A program made the translations under genes and the position numbers. This document shows positions 8,138-17,361 of a stretch of 64,000 nucleotides of DNA, one piece after another (position 1 is the stretch's first letter; every line of letters starts with the position of its first letter). The DNA comes from Chitinispirillum alkaliphilum (GTDB taxonomy: Bacteria > Fibrobacterota > Chitinivibrionia > Chitinivibrionales > Chitinispirillaceae), in contig LDWW01000007.1 in the NCBI GenBank assembly GCA_001045525.1, positions 62,001 through 126,000 on the forward strand. The letters are read 5' to 3'. The notes below the pieces were generated by a model. It did no database searches. It was not told the DNA's origin and was given only the letters and a program-made list of their open reading frames with translations.

Positions 8138-9460
8138 TCAATCTATTGGATTCAGCTCTACACGTCTGTTCTGAGCTCTGCCATAGGAAGTGTCATTTGA
8201 CGCAACAGGACGGGTCATTCCATACCCGCGTGCCTGCAATCTCCGAATCGCAATTCCTCTGTCCACAAGATAATTTCTCACTGACTCAGCACGTCTGAGG
8301 GAAAGCGTAAGGTTATAGTCGGCATTACCCACATTGTCTGTGTGACCCCCGATTTCAATTCTGATTCCGGGATTTGCTCTGAGGCTCTCATATACAGCAT
8401 CAAGGACAGTATAGGATTCAGGCATGAGTTCATCACTCGCGGTTTTGAAATTTACTCCTCTTAAAATTATTGGCTTGGAAAGCTCTAAGAGAGACTCTTC
8501 AACCTCCTCAAATTCAATAATCTCAGGCTCCGGTTCAGGTTCTGGCTCCGGTAACTGCACAACCTGAACGATCGGTTCCGGTTCTGGCTCCGGTTCAGGT
8601 TCTGGTTCAGGCTGAGGCTCTGGTTGAGGAGGTGATTTTCTGATAATTTGGTACAGTCCGATATCAGACCCCTCTGTTCCTGCACCCCTGCACCGGGACA
8701 TACCAATAACTTGATAATCGTAGTTTGGATGAGCAGCAGAAGCAAACATTGGATCCGTTGAAATGTTGCTTCGCTCCAGATTGGCACCAGGGTTTACATC
8801 CTGGCGGTTCGCATACAGGTTATTGAATATTATTCTTGTCCTGCGTGAGTCGGAACCAACATACACTCCATACTGTTTGTTTGCCATAAGTATGTTGTTT
8901 CTTATCAGCACCTCTGTTCTGTTTGTGCAGAAAATCCCGGAGTATCCATTCTCCTTTATCACATTGTGCTGAATCGAAGTACGGGTTCCTCTGACAGCCT
9001 CCAGGAAAATTCCGGTCCATTCGTTTCTGTAGATAATATTGTTGTTGATTTCGGGAAGGGATATGAGTGCATGTATTCCAGAGCCCTTATTATCCACAAT
9101 CATGTTGTTTTCAATGATTGGCCTTGTGTTTTGCGCCAGAATACCTGTGGTACCGTTTCTGATGGTAAAATTGGTTATGACCGCATCGTTTGCCCCGATA
9201 ACAACCGGTCCTCTTCTTCTGCCATCTATGATGGTCTTCAACATGTCCTCTCCCTTCAGGACAACTCCTTCAGTGAGAGCTATATTTTCTCTGTACACAC
9301 CGTTTCTCACAAAAACGGTATCTCCTTCATTCACCATCCCAAGGGCATCATGAATCGTGGGATAATCCACCGGGACCACTACCATTCTTGCCTTTGCATT
9401 AAAACACACCACAGCCATAAGGAAAAAAAATATCGAAATTTTTACTGTTTTTCCGTTCAT
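8138..9460 (-). CDS. exported beta-helix protein with C-terminal OmpA peptidoglycan-binding domain
   Basis: A 440-residue protein with a signal peptide (residues 1-24, ending NAKA). Residues about 30-240 form a right-handed parallel beta-helix of the NosD/DUF1565 type, seen in repeats such as NNMIVDNKGSGIHA, NNIIYRNEWTGIFL and NNILMANKQYGVYV. A proline-glutamate linker spans about 267-313. The C-terminal OmpA domain, about 328-440, has GGHTDNVGNADYNLTLSLRR and the closing GRAQNRRVEL, which bind peptidoglycan. The protein would be periplasmic or outer-membrane associated, tethered to the wall with the beta-helix as a carbohydrate-binding or structural arm. No polysaccharide lyase active site could be assigned. 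It is monocistronic with its own terminator. Confidence 0.85.
   Translation of the reverse strand: MNGKTVKISIFFFLMAVVCFNAKARMVVVPVDYPTIHDALGMVNEGDTVFVRNGVYRENIALTEGVVLKGEDMLKTIIDGRRRGPVVIGANDAVITNFTIRNGTTGILAQNTRPIIENNMIVDNKGSGIHALISLPEINNNIIYRNEWTGIFLEAVRGTRTSIQHNVIKENGYSGIFCTNRTEVLIRNNILMANKQYGVYVGSDSRRTRIIFNNLYANRQDVNPGANLERSNISTDPMFASAAHPNYDYQVIGMSRCRGAGTEGSDIGLYQIIRKSPPQPEPQPEPEPEPEPEPEPIVQVVQLPEPEPEPEPEIIEFEEVEESLLELSKPIILRGVNFKTASDELMPESYTVLDAVYESLRANPGIRIEIGGHTDNVGNADYNLTLSLRRAESVRNYLVDRGIAIRRLQARGYGMTRPVASNDTSYGRAQNRRVELNPID
8521..8635 (-). repeat. degenerate short repeat coding for a Pro-Glu linker
   Basis: Tandem six-base units (CCGGAG/CCTGAA on the coding strand) encode (PE)n in two blocks split by the residues IVQVVQL. 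The length of such tracts often varies between strains by replication slippage. It is an in-frame part of the OmpA fusion gene. Confidence 0.85.
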
Positions 9461-10007
9461 GTGGTTTCCCTTATTAAAAATTCAATTGTTGTAGGATAAT
9501 CGTTTAAACAGAATACACTGTAATTCCAAATATATATCTATGCCTACGAAGAAAATCAATTCTTTAATTCAGCAAAAAAGAAGTTTATAAGTAATGATTT
9601 CGTTCGTAATCTTCAGATACATACATAATAAAGAAATATGATCCGTTTTGGCTTGTATTTTTTTGAAGAAATCATTCGTTACCTGATTTTTTGCAGATCA
9701 ACGGACAAATTCTTCCTTTCTCAACATCCTCAATCCCTGACATTCAACTCATAAGCTTCTGAATATTACCAGAGTGCTTACACTCCTCCCTCCATACCTG
9801 AACTCCTCACCTGTGCATCCTTTCCTTGGGAACTTTATATGAGAAAACCCCCCTGGTTATGCAATTTTTATCTCTGAAGAGATATTTTTCAGACCCGATT
9901 AAAATCTCTGCTAAGTCTAATCGTATTAAAAATCCCAAATCCCCAGTAGTATTTAGTATATTTCACCCTTACACTAACAAGTTAAATTGCTGATTTCAAC
10001 AGGCGAT
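9461..10007. other. long AT-rich spacer between divergent genes
   Basis: About 550 bases between the start of the beta-helix/OmpA gene and pyrK. No open frame of useful length with a ribosome site was found. A small ATCTCT/AGAGAT hairpin followed by ATTTTT lies near 9870-9890 on the plus strand, too weak to call. The spacer must contain the promoters for both neighbours; I see no clear pyrimidine-responsive attenuator. Confidence 0.4.
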
Positions 10008-10775
10008 ATGAAACAATTTTATTCCAGAATCATAAAAAATCAGGCCCTTACCAAAGATTTTTTTGAACTCCATTTTGAATGGGACACTTCTGCCAAAGAT
10101 CCCATACCGGGACAGTTTCTTACCATACGGATTTCAAACGAATCGGTTCCCCTGCTTAGACGCCCCTTTGCGTTAAGCGGTTTCGACAAGGAGAAAAACC
10201 GGGCCTCGATAATATATCAGAGACGTGGTATTGCCACTTCTATTCTGACTTCAAAGCAGCCCGATGATATGGTCGACATCATTGCACCTTTGGGCAACCC
10301 ATTTCCCGTTACTAACATTTCCGGCAAAACTGTTCTGGTAGCCGGGGGAGTAGGGTTAGGACCGATGGTTTTTCTCTGCCAGTTTCTAGAAAAGAACGGA
10401 GGCTCTCCGCTGTTTGTTTTCGGGGCCAGAACCTCTTCACTTTTACCAGACACGGCAGAGTTCTGTCAAACCGCTCCTGCAATCTGCACCGATGACGGTT
10501 CTCAGGGCTATAAGGGAAACTGCATAGAATATCTATCTTCAGAACAAAAGGACCTCTCGGGCTGTGCTTTTTTTGGATGCGGTCCGGAACCAATGCTTAA
10601 AGCTCTCCACCAGCTTGCTTTGAAAACAAACTCTGATTGCTTCGTTTCTGTTGAGCAGGTAATGGCTTGCGGGGTGGGAGCCTGTATGGGGTGTGTGGTT
10701 AAAACAAATCAGGGGTATCAAAGGGCCTGCAAAGAGGGTCCTGTATTTAAAAGTAAAGATATAATATGGGAATAA
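10008..10775 (+). CDS. pyrK: dihydroorotate dehydrogenase B, electron-transfer subunit
   Basis: The FAD and [2Fe-2S] subunit that passes electrons from dihydroorotate dehydrogenase to NAD. The flavin-binding RRPFALSG, the nucleotide-binding GGVGLGPMVFL and the cluster cysteines in CGVGACMGCVVK plus a later ACKEGPVF identify it. It has about 255 residues. The ATG chosen gives the usual short lead into FYSRIIKN; an in-frame TTG seven codons upstream is possible. The gene overlaps pyrD by ten bases, as expected for a heterotetrameric PyrDB/PyrK enzyme. Confidence 0.93.
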   Translation: MKQFYSRIIKNQALTKDFFELHFEWDTSAKDPIPGQFLTIRISNESVPLLRRPFALSGFDKEKNRASIIYQRRGIATSILTSKQPDDMVDIIAPLGNPFPVTNISGKTVLVAGGVGLGPMVFLCQFLEKNGGSPLFVFGARTSSLLPDTAEFCQTAPAICTDDGSQGYKGNCIEYLSSEQKDLSGCAFFGCGPEPMLKALHQLALKTNSDCFVSVEQVMACGVGACMGCVVKTNQGYQRACKEGPVFKSKDIIWE

Positions 10776-11683
10776 ACATCGATCTCAGCGTAAAAATCGG
10801 CAACTCCACTCTTCCTAATCCTATCGGCACAGCTTCCGGCACATTTGGCTACGGAAGTGAATATGAAGAGTTGATGGATCTTTCATGCATAGGGGCCATT
10901 TACACAAAAGCAGTTACCCTGAAGCCGCGTCCAGGAAACGACATACCAAGGATTATCGAAACGCCCTCGGGCATTATCAACTCTATCGGCCTTGCAAATG
11001 TAGGTATTGATAAGTTTATCTCTCAAAAAATTCCTTTCCTCAAAACTCTGCCCTGTGCCATAGTGGTCAATGTTGCGGGCTCTACAGAAGAGGAGTATCT
11101 CTCGGTTGTTCAGCAACTGGAAGAGGTTGAGAATATCTGGGGATATGAAATTAACGTCTCCTGTCCCAATGTAAAACATGGGGGCCTTGCATTTGGCACC
11201 GATCCCACTCAGATTGAACGCCTTACATCCGCTCTAAGGAAAAAAACAGTCAGACCACTTATCATAAAGCTTACCCCGAATGTAACTGATATCACCCTGG
11301 TGGCCCGCGCAGCTGAGGATGGGGGAGCAGATGCAATCTCATGTATTAACACCCTTGTGGGCATGGTGATAGATACACAAAAGAAAAAACCAGTTCTTCA
11401 GATGAAAACTGGGGGACTTTCCGGTCCGGCAATAAGACCTGTTGGTGTGGCAATGACCTATCGTGTGAGTAATGCTGTATCGATCCCTGTTATTGGGATG
11501 GGAGGAATAATGAATACAGATGATGCTATTCAGTATTTACTTGCAGGAGCCTCGGCTATACAGATCGGAAGCGCAAATTTCATCGATCCCCGGATTCCGC
11601 AAAATATCCTTGACGGTGTTAAAGATTATTGTAACCGTGAGGGAATAACCTCTATAGGTGAATTCAAGGGGCTCATGGAGTAG
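10766..11683 (+). CDS. pyrD: dihydroorotate dehydrogenase, class 1B catalytic subunit
   Basis: Oxidises dihydroorotate to orotate in pyrimidine synthesis, using FMN. Diagnostic parts are NPIGTASGTFGYG near residue 17, INSIGLANVG, INVSCPNVKHGG with the class 1 catalytic cysteine, KLTPNVTDI, and the FMN phosphate segment GMGGIMNTDDAIQYLLAGASAIQIGSA. The length, 305 residues, is typical. Pairing with pyrK places it in class 1B, which uses NAD as the electron acceptor. Its 3' end overlaps the convergent membrane-protein gene by 11 bases. Confidence 0.95.
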   Translation: MGINIDLSVKIGNSTLPNPIGTASGTFGYGSEYEELMDLSCIGAIYTKAVTLKPRPGNDIPRIIETPSGIINSIGLANVGIDKFISQKIPFLKTLPCAIVVNVAGSTEEEYLSVVQQLEEVENIWGYEINVSCPNVKHGGLAFGTDPTQIERLTSALRKKTVRPLIIKLTPNVTDITLVARAAEDGGADAISCINTLVGMVIDTQKKKPVLQMKTGGLSGPAIRPVGVAMTYRVSNAVSIPVIGMGGIMNTDDAIQYLLAGASAIQIGSANFIDPRIPQNILDGVKDYCNREGITSIGEFKGLME

Positions 11684-13322
11684 GGAACTCCCCGACATAT
11701 CTTTTACGTCTGAACAAATGTATACCTCTTTTTTCATCCTGCAACTTAAAGCCCAGGGATTCTATTCTGGGTATTGTCTGTGAAGAAAAACTTGTATCAC
11801 CAGTCATTAAGGATTTTCCCGCCGTACTGTCCACACAGATATACTCTATCTCCTGCAGTTTGCTGTTTTCACTGGTGATTGCGTTGGGAAACAAAAAACA
11901 GTACTGTCTGTGAGTCAGGTGAGGTGCAAATTTGGCTGAAACAGCGATCGTTACCTCATCGGGTATTTTTTTCAGTATATAATCAGCTGCCTTTGAATGT
12001 TCATCAGGAATATATTTCTCTGTTTCTCTCCAAAACCTATGGCCCAGAGGCGAAGGCCCATACATAAAAGTTGCAAGCATTGAAGCAATCAGCGCAAGCT
12101 GCAGAAGATTTCCTGTACTGATTCCTTTCTTAAGCTTTTCATTCCCTGTTTCCCTTTTCACTCCATACATAAAAGCTATAAAAAGAAAGGGAAGCCCTAT
12201 AGCTGGTCGGTGATTGTAAATATCCAAACCCGCAAGAAGATCTTTAAACAGTATAGGGAGAAAACCACACAAATACCCTACCGAACGAAACGGTATCATA
12301 AACAGAGGGAAAAGAAGGTAAAAACCATTTTCCATGTTTTGTCTTGTAATCATGGAGCCCAAAAAACTTAATGGATTTCGTAAAGCAAACATAATTATAC
12401 CTGCTACTCCACCTTCCCCTCCTATATCACCAAATATTTTCTCTATAAGAAACGATTCCTGACCCCGGTTAAAGATCGGTATTACATACCAATTTACACA
12501 AGAGAAATACAGCGAACCAACAATAAATGTGATTGCCCCCGTTTTTTTATCTCCGTGCATTAGAGCAAGTGAAACCCCCAATCCCGCAACCGCAAGCGAT
12601 ACATATTCTTTACACAACAAGGCTGCAATTATGAAAACAAAGTACCACATACTTTTCTTTTTTATATAACACAGATACGCCATCAATAAAAACGGTATGG
12701 AAAGGGAATCGCCATAAAAATCATACAGCGCGATAAACTGCAATGAAGGGAAAAGTGCAAAAACTGTGGCTACAGTACATGCCTGCAGCTTGTCTCCCAA
12801 CAACTCATCTGCAATTTTATAGATGAGCAGTATGGAGAGACTGAGAAGAATCAGTTTGCTAAGCAACAGAAGACGTGGATCGGGACTGATGGTATAGATC
12901 AGGGCAAATATCAGATAAACGGGCTCAACATGCCCTGAGAGTCTTGTTCTGTTCCCGAACGGATATGTTTGAGAAGTGACCTCCAGAAGTCTGCCTTGTG
13001 TTGTGTTCCATATAGCCTGATCCATATGGCCCAAATCAGACATATAACAATTGTAGGAGTGATATTTGCCAACAGACATCAGGAAAAAGATAACAAACCA
13101 GGAGAGTATCAGAACAGATAGAATATAGCGATGAAGCCTGGAATCTTTAATTCTCTTTAAAAACTGTCCCTTTTTTTTGACCTTACCCCTTATATAAAAA
13201 AACCAGGAATTTATTGTTAGTGCCATCATCACAAGCAGAGCGAAATAATATATATCGCCATCTGTTATTTTTCTAAGTAAATACAGGATTACACATCCTG
13301 CTAAAAAAATCATTTTCGGCAT
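11673..13322 (-). CDS. polytopic membrane protein, DUF2079 family
   Basis: A 549-residue protein with many hydrophobic segments (about ten or more). It contains the DUF2079 signature region around residues 85-130, with YHSYNCYMSDLGHMDQAIWNTTQGR and a later SGHVEPVYLIFALIY. These proteins resemble GT-C type membrane glycosyltransferases in layout, an acidic motif in the first extracytoplasmic loop followed by repeated helices; the activity of this family is not established. A soluble C-terminal part of about 120 residues follows. Its stop overlaps pyrD and it diverges from uvrC across 57 bases. An outward link to cell-surface glycan assembly is inference. Confidence 0.75.
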   Translation of the reverse strand: MPKMIFLAGCVILYLLRKITDGDIYYFALLVMMALTINSWFFYIRGKVKKKGQFLKRIKDSRLHRYILSVLILSWFVIFFLMSVGKYHSYNCYMSDLGHMDQAIWNTTQGRLLEVTSQTYPFGNRTRLSGHVEPVYLIFALIYTISPDPRLLLLSKLILLSLSILLIYKIADELLGDKLQACTVATVFALFPSLQFIALYDFYGDSLSIPFLLMAYLCYIKKKSMWYFVFIIAALLCKEYVSLAVAGLGVSLALMHGDKKTGAITFIVGSLYFSCVNWYVIPIFNRGQESFLIEKIFGDIGGEGGVAGIIMFALRNPLSFLGSMITRQNMENGFYLLFPLFMIPFRSVGYLCGFLPILFKDLLAGLDIYNHRPAIGLPFLFIAFMYGVKRETGNEKLKKGISTGNLLQLALIASMLATFMYGPSPLGHRFWRETEKYIPDEHSKAADYILKKIPDEVTIAVSAKFAPHLTHRQYCFLFPNAITSENSKLQEIEYICVDSTAGKSLMTGDTSFSSQTIPRIESLGFKLQDEKRGIHLFRRKRYVGEFPTP

Positions 13323-13379
13323 TTATATTTATTCCATGCGACTATAATTTATCACCACATAAACCCGTAATATTTTACT

Positions 13380-15197
13380 ATGAATCAGAAACAAGTTCAA
13401 TCTCTTCTCGAGCAGATAAACCGCTTTCCAACCGGGCCTGGTGTCTACATAATGAAAGATACCTTGGGTGAACCCCTTTATATCGGAAAGGCGGTGAATC
13501 TTAAAAGCAGGGTCAGGTCCTACTTCTTTGATTCCCATGAAGACAGGATACAGATTCCTGTAATGCTTAATAAACTGCACCATATCGATTGGATCGCAAC
13601 CAACAACGAAACAGAAGCGCTTATCCTTGAAGCGAATCTTATTCGAAAGCACAAGCCCCACTATAACGTCGATCTCAGAGATGACAAGCATTTCCCATAT
13701 CTGAAGGTAACTATCCAGGAACCCTTCCCGAGGCTTCTGATTGTAAGAAAAGTTATCAAGGACGGCTCAGTATATTTTGGTCCCTACACCGATGTCAGAT
13801 CAATGAGAAAAATTGCCGATTACGCAAAAAGAATTTTCAAACTGAGGGACTGCCATAAAGTGCTTCCTGGTAAAAAGCCTGTGAGACCATGTATCAACTA
13901 CTCTATGAAGAGGTGTTCCGGTCCATGTGGAGAAAAAATCTCACAGGAAGAGTACAGAGAAAATGTGTCTGATCTGATCCGGTTTTTAAAGGGTAAAAGA
14001 AACGACATAATAAACGAACTAAAGGCGAAAATGATCTCCGCCTCTGAGGAGTTACAGTTTGAAAGGGCTGCTCTGCTCAGGGATCAGATTAATTTGATCA
14101 AAGACGCCTCAAGGCTGCAACGGGTTGACCTTAAGCTTTCTGATATTGATTGTGACGTGTTCGGCTTTGCCCATGGGGTCAGAAACATTTGCCTTGCAGT
14201 CCTTCATTTCCGTGAAGGACTACTTATGGCCAAAAAGCATTATCTTTTCAAAAAAAGCAGCTGGGATTTCTCCCCCTCAAATCATGACCACATAATCATC
14301 CAGTTCTATATGAAGGAACAGCTGGACATACCACGAGAGGTGATATTACCGGAAGAGAGCGGCATAAACAGCTCTGTTATTGAAGAGTGGTGTGAAAAGC
14401 AATTCTCGAACAGGGTACACGTTACAGTTCCACAAAAGGGCACGAAACATCAGCTTGTACTCATGGCACAAAGAAATGCAGAACTTTATCTCAACCAAAA
14501 AATGCCGCCCGATGCTTATGAAGATCTGAAAGATTTGCAAAAAGCCCTCCACCTTCCAATTGTACCTGAAACTATCGAAGCATTCGATATCTCAAATCTT
14601 GGAGAATCTTTTACTGTTGCAGGGATGGTTCAGTTTAAGCATGGTATACCCAACAAATCAGCATACCGCAGATACAAGATCAAATCTGTCGAGGGACAGA
14701 ATGATTTCGCCATGATGATGGAGGTTGTGGGCAGACGACTGAGAAGACTTCAGGATGAGGGCAGACCTTTTCCCGATCTGGTCCTGATTGATGGTGGTAA
14801 GGGACAACTCAGTGCCAGCATACAGGCACTCGGTGAATTTGAAAACCCCCCCCTTATCGCATCACTGGCAAAAAAGGAGGAGATCCTTTTCTCTCCATGT
14901 ATCGACACCCCTGTTCAGCTTCCCCCGAATCATCCGGCGAGAAAACTTGTCCAGCGAATCAGGGATGAGGTACACCGTTATGCGATTACTTATCACAGAA
15001 AAATCAGGGGAAAACAGTTCAGCGCCTCCAGTCTCGAAACTATTCCCGGTATAGGGAAAAACAGAGCAGAAAAACTCCTCAGAAAGTTTGGCTCTGTAAA
15101 AAGAATAGCTTCCTCTGAGAGTGAAAGTATAGCACAGGCTGGTGGCTTTTCTGTAGAGCTGGCTGAAAAAATCAAAGAGGATCTTAACAAGACCTGA
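13380..15197 (+). CDS. uvrC: excinuclease ABC subunit C
   Basis: A nucleotide excision repair nuclease that cuts both sides of a lesion after UvrAB binding. Its 605 residues show the GIY-YIG nuclease at the N terminus (GVYIMKD at 21-27 and YIGKA at 34-38), a UvrB-binding UVR motif near residue 210 (ASEELQFERAALLRDQI), the RNase H-like C-terminal nuclease (FDISNLGESFTVAGMV, LVLIDGGKGQL) and a helix-hairpin-helix pair at the end (ETIPGIGKNRAEKLLRKFG). All expected domains are present. No strong ribosome site precedes the ATG. It converges with the EIIA gene across nine bases. Confidence 0.96.
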   Translation: MNQKQVQSLLEQINRFPTGPGVYIMKDTLGEPLYIGKAVNLKSRVRSYFFDSHEDRIQIPVMLNKLHHIDWIATNNETEALILEANLIRKHKPHYNVDLRDDKHFPYLKVTIQEPFPRLLIVRKVIKDGSVYFGPYTDVRSMRKIADYAKRIFKLRDCHKVLPGKKPVRPCINYSMKRCSGPCGEKISQEEYRENVSDLIRFLKGKRNDIINELKAKMISASEELQFERAALLRDQINLIKDASRLQRVDLKLSDIDCDVFGFAHGVRNICLAVLHFREGLLMAKKHYLFKKSSWDFSPSNHDHIIIQFYMKEQLDIPREVILPEESGINSSVIEEWCEKQFSNRVHVTVPQKGTKHQLVLMAQRNAELYLNQKMPPDAYEDLKDLQKALHLPIVPETIEAFDISNLGESFTVAGMVQFKHGIPNKSAYRRYKIKSVEGQNDFAMMMEVVGRRLRRLQDEGRPFPDLVLIDGGKGQLSASIQALGEFENPPLIASLAKKEEILFSPCIDTPVQLPPNHPARKLVQRIRDEVHRYAITYHRKIRGKQFSASSLETIPGIGKNRAEKLLRKFGSVKRIASSESESIAQAGGFSVELAEKIKEDLNKT

Positions 15198-15206
15198 TAT
15201 TACCCT

Positions 15207-15677
15207 CTAACCGATATATTTATTTTCCCCTTCGGTCAACACATCCAGAAACTCCTGAGCCTCATCTACCTGCAGAAGTTTTTCCCTGATCTCTTCCCAG
15301 GTCATAATCCTCGACAGTGAAGAGAGAATTTGAGTGTGTTCTGTTGATGTGTTTACAGGGGAGAACAACATAAAAAGCATATGTACCGGTTGATCATCGA
15401 TCGCGTTGAAATCTATCCCAGTCTTTGATCTGGCGGCAGCCATATAGCAGCGGTCTATTCCTGCTAATCTAACGTGGGGGATAGCTATACCATAACCTAT
15501 CCCAGTGGAGATTTCTGCTTCCCGCTCTAAAATTTTTTGAGTAAGAATTTCCGGATCATGGTTTAGGTTATACAGAGAAGCCATGAAATGGGTCATATCC
15601 CTAAGAACCTCATTTTTATCTGTTTTTTTGATATCAGTGAGTATTGCATTCTTAGGTAACAGATCCTGTAATTTCAA
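15207..15677 (-). CDS. PTS EIIA domain protein (PtsN/fructose-type)
   Basis: A 156-residue single EIIA domain of the fructose/nitrogen (PtsN) type. The phosphorylated histidine is H68 in GYGIAIPHVRL, and the core reads SRSKTGIDFNAIDDQPVHMLFMLFSP. Such free-standing EIIA proteins act as phosphorylation-controlled regulators rather than sugar carriers. The start is a TTG: AAAGGATG lies at good spacing ahead of it, and the nearest ATG in another frame hits a stop after three codons. It is last in a leftward series behind a small membrane protein and an EIIA-diadenylate cyclase fusion, which suggests a shared regulatory function. Confidence 0.88.
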   Translation of the reverse strand: MKLQDLLPKNAILTDIKKTDKNEVLRDMTHFMASLYNLNHDPEILTQKILEREAEISTGIGYGIAIPHVRLAGIDRCYMAAARSKTGIDFNAIDDQPVHMLFMLFSPVNTSTEHTQILSSLSRIMTWEEIREKLLQVDEAQEFLDVLTEGENKYIG

Positions 15678-15727
15678 ATTTTCATCCTTTATTCATGTTT
15701 GCGAATCTGTTATTGTGGATAGTCGCT

Positions 15728-15940
15728 CTATTTTTTTGACTCATTTCTCTGTATGGCAAGGAATATTCTCCCCAGTATATACAGGGCCAAACCAAATATC
15801 GCTACCCCAATTGCAATGTTTGGTACATAACCCCCCATAGGTCTGGTCTGCATAAGGGTAATAACACCAATAAGTGCTAACAGAAACCCGGACATCATAA
15901 CACCCAATGCTCTTTTTTTCAGAAAAGGAATAATTTGCAT
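15728..15940 (-). CDS. small two-helix membrane protein
   Basis: About 70 residues beginning MQIIPFLKKRALGVM, with two hydrophobic segments (about residues 13-29 and 39-60), a positively charged N terminus and a charged tail QRNESKK. The family is not recognised. The start is fixed by GGGGAG a few bases ahead of the ATG; the open frame extends 36 codons further upstream but without a ribosome site. It sits between two EIIA-domain genes transcribed the same way, with gaps of about 50 and 100 bases, so a partnership with the diadenylate cyclase as a membrane anchor is conceivable but unproven. Confidence 0.6.
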   Translation of the reverse strand: MQIIPFLKKRALGVMMSGFLLALIGVITLMQTRPMGGYVPNIAIGVAIFGLALYILGRIFLAIQRNESKK

Positions 15941-16044
15941 AATAATCTCCCCATTTAAACGTTGAAGATAATATGATTTCTGAACACTATATTTCCAAAT
16001 AGAAGAGATTTGAAATTTACACCAATGTTTAATTGCCCGGCTAA

Positions 16045-17361
16045 TCAAAAATGCATTATCTGCTTACCATCCTTAAACACACTGATTCTCCGGGTTGATT
16101 CAGAGAGTGCTATGCTCAATGCACTTGTACATGAACTGATATTTGCTGCTGCAGTATGGCGGGCACCTAATCCCTTGGGGACAAATTCAGAATCACTTTC
16201 TGCCTTTATAAATGCTCCGGAGGTAACTATCACACCATCACCCCTGATCACAAAAGCTCCGTCAATTTTGGAAAATTCCTTTATCGTAGCTTTCAAGCCG
16301 GGATCAAGCACATTACGGTTCTCTTCTTTATACCCCCCGAAAGGATTCACCACCATCTGTTGACAGGATTTCAGTACTTTTTCAGAATTTCCCAATACAA
16401 AAAGCGTGCCTACAGGTTTCCCTTCCCGACCCTCTGCTGCAAGTTCACTTGTGATCTGGAGCATTCGTGCAAAAACCTGCTGCTGCAAATCTATCGGTCT
16501 GGGCTTTTTTCCTATGGTGAAAAAGAACCTGTAATCCTTTAAATTGGTCAGTATTATGGTATCCAACAGATTCTCATCCGGGCTGCCCAGAATACTAAGT
16601 ACCTTCTGATTTCTCTTAAATATCCCCTGAGAAATGAGATATATTAAAACAAGCTCCACCTGATTTGATCTGTTAATGTTTTTGAAAGGAATTTCAATTA
16701 TTTCCTTTACACCCGTGATTTCTTCAGGTAATGAAGAGCGATCAAGGCACACCATGTATATTGGCACTTTTCTCTTCGGTTTAAAGGAAAGTGCTGTTAT
16801 CTCCGATACAGAATGATACACTACTGCAGAAACACCTACATCCTGTGCTAATTCGTATGCTTTTTTTAATATGCTTGATGACACCGGCTCTGTTGTCGCT
16901 GCTGACTTTCTTTTTCGGCCAGCCCCATCTCCTTTGAGAATAGATACTATCTTTTGTGGAGTTGAAGCATTAAGAATGCTGTTGAACCGATCCGGATCAC
17001 TCAGTCTCTTTGCAGTCCACGACAACGCTTCCAGATGATTATTCCCGTCACCAACTATCAATATACAGAGCTTTATTTTCGTATCATCCAGCGAGTCGTA
17101 TAATATCCCTTTTTTACTTAAAGCCACCGCTGCAACTGTTCCCGGAAAACCAGGTATTCTGGCATGGGGCAGAGCTATTGAATCAGATACTCTGGTTGAG
17201 ATAAGGCTTTCACGTTCCTGCACCAATGTCATAATTTCGGTATAATTTGTATGAGGAAATTCATCCGTGATAAGACGTATCAAATGCTTGAACACCTGAT
17301 CCTTTGAATTTGTATTCAGTATCGCAACCCGTTTTTTACTAAAAAGTTCTATATATGACAT
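16045..17361 (-). CDS. PTS EIIA - PK_C-like - diadenylate cyclase fusion protein
   Basis: A 438-residue three-part protein. Residues 1-145 are a fructose/nitrogen-type EIIA domain with phospho-acceptor H66 in SIALPHARIP. Residues about 160-250 form an alpha/beta segment (SSILKKAYELAQDVGVSAVVYHS) resembling the pyruvate kinase C-terminal-like domain that precedes the cyclase in archaeal DacZ. Residues about 320-438 are a DisA_N/DAC domain with D367-G368-A369 and R401-H402-T403, the two motifs that bind ATP and metal; the third motif residue is Thr where RHR is common. The predicted product is cyclic di-AMP. The ATG start follows AGAGG. EIIA phosphorylation may control the cyclase (inference). 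Confidence 0.85.
   Translation of the reverse strand: MSYIELFSKKRVAILNTNSKDQVFKHLIRLITDEFPHTNYTEIMTLVQERESLISTRVSDSIALPHARIPGFPGTVAAVALSKKGILYDSLDDTKIKLCILIVGDGNNHLEALSWTAKRLSDPDRFNSILNASTPQKIVSILKGDGAGRKRKSAATTEPVSSSILKKAYELAQDVGVSAVVYHSVSEITALSFKPKRKVPIYMVCLDRSSLPEEITGVKEIIEIPFKNINRSNQVELVLIYLISQGIFKRNQKVLSILGSPDENLLDTIILTNLKDYRFFFTIGKKPRPIDLQQQVFARMLQITSELAAEGREGKPVGTLFVLGNSEKVLKSCQQMVVNPFGGYKEENRNVLDPGLKATIKEFSKIDGAFVIRGDGVIVTSGAFIKAESDSEFVPKGLGARHTAAANISSCTSALSIALSESTRRISVFKDGKQIMHF

Noticed and set aside
8521-8635. Short tandem repeats that could be mistaken for a CRISPR-like array
   Set aside because: The units are six bases, have no spacers and encode an in-frame Pro-Glu linker.
16010-16363. 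Open frames antisense to the cyclase fusion and to many other genes
   Set aside because: They lie fully opposite genes with recognisable families, lack ribosome sites and show no protein-like features.
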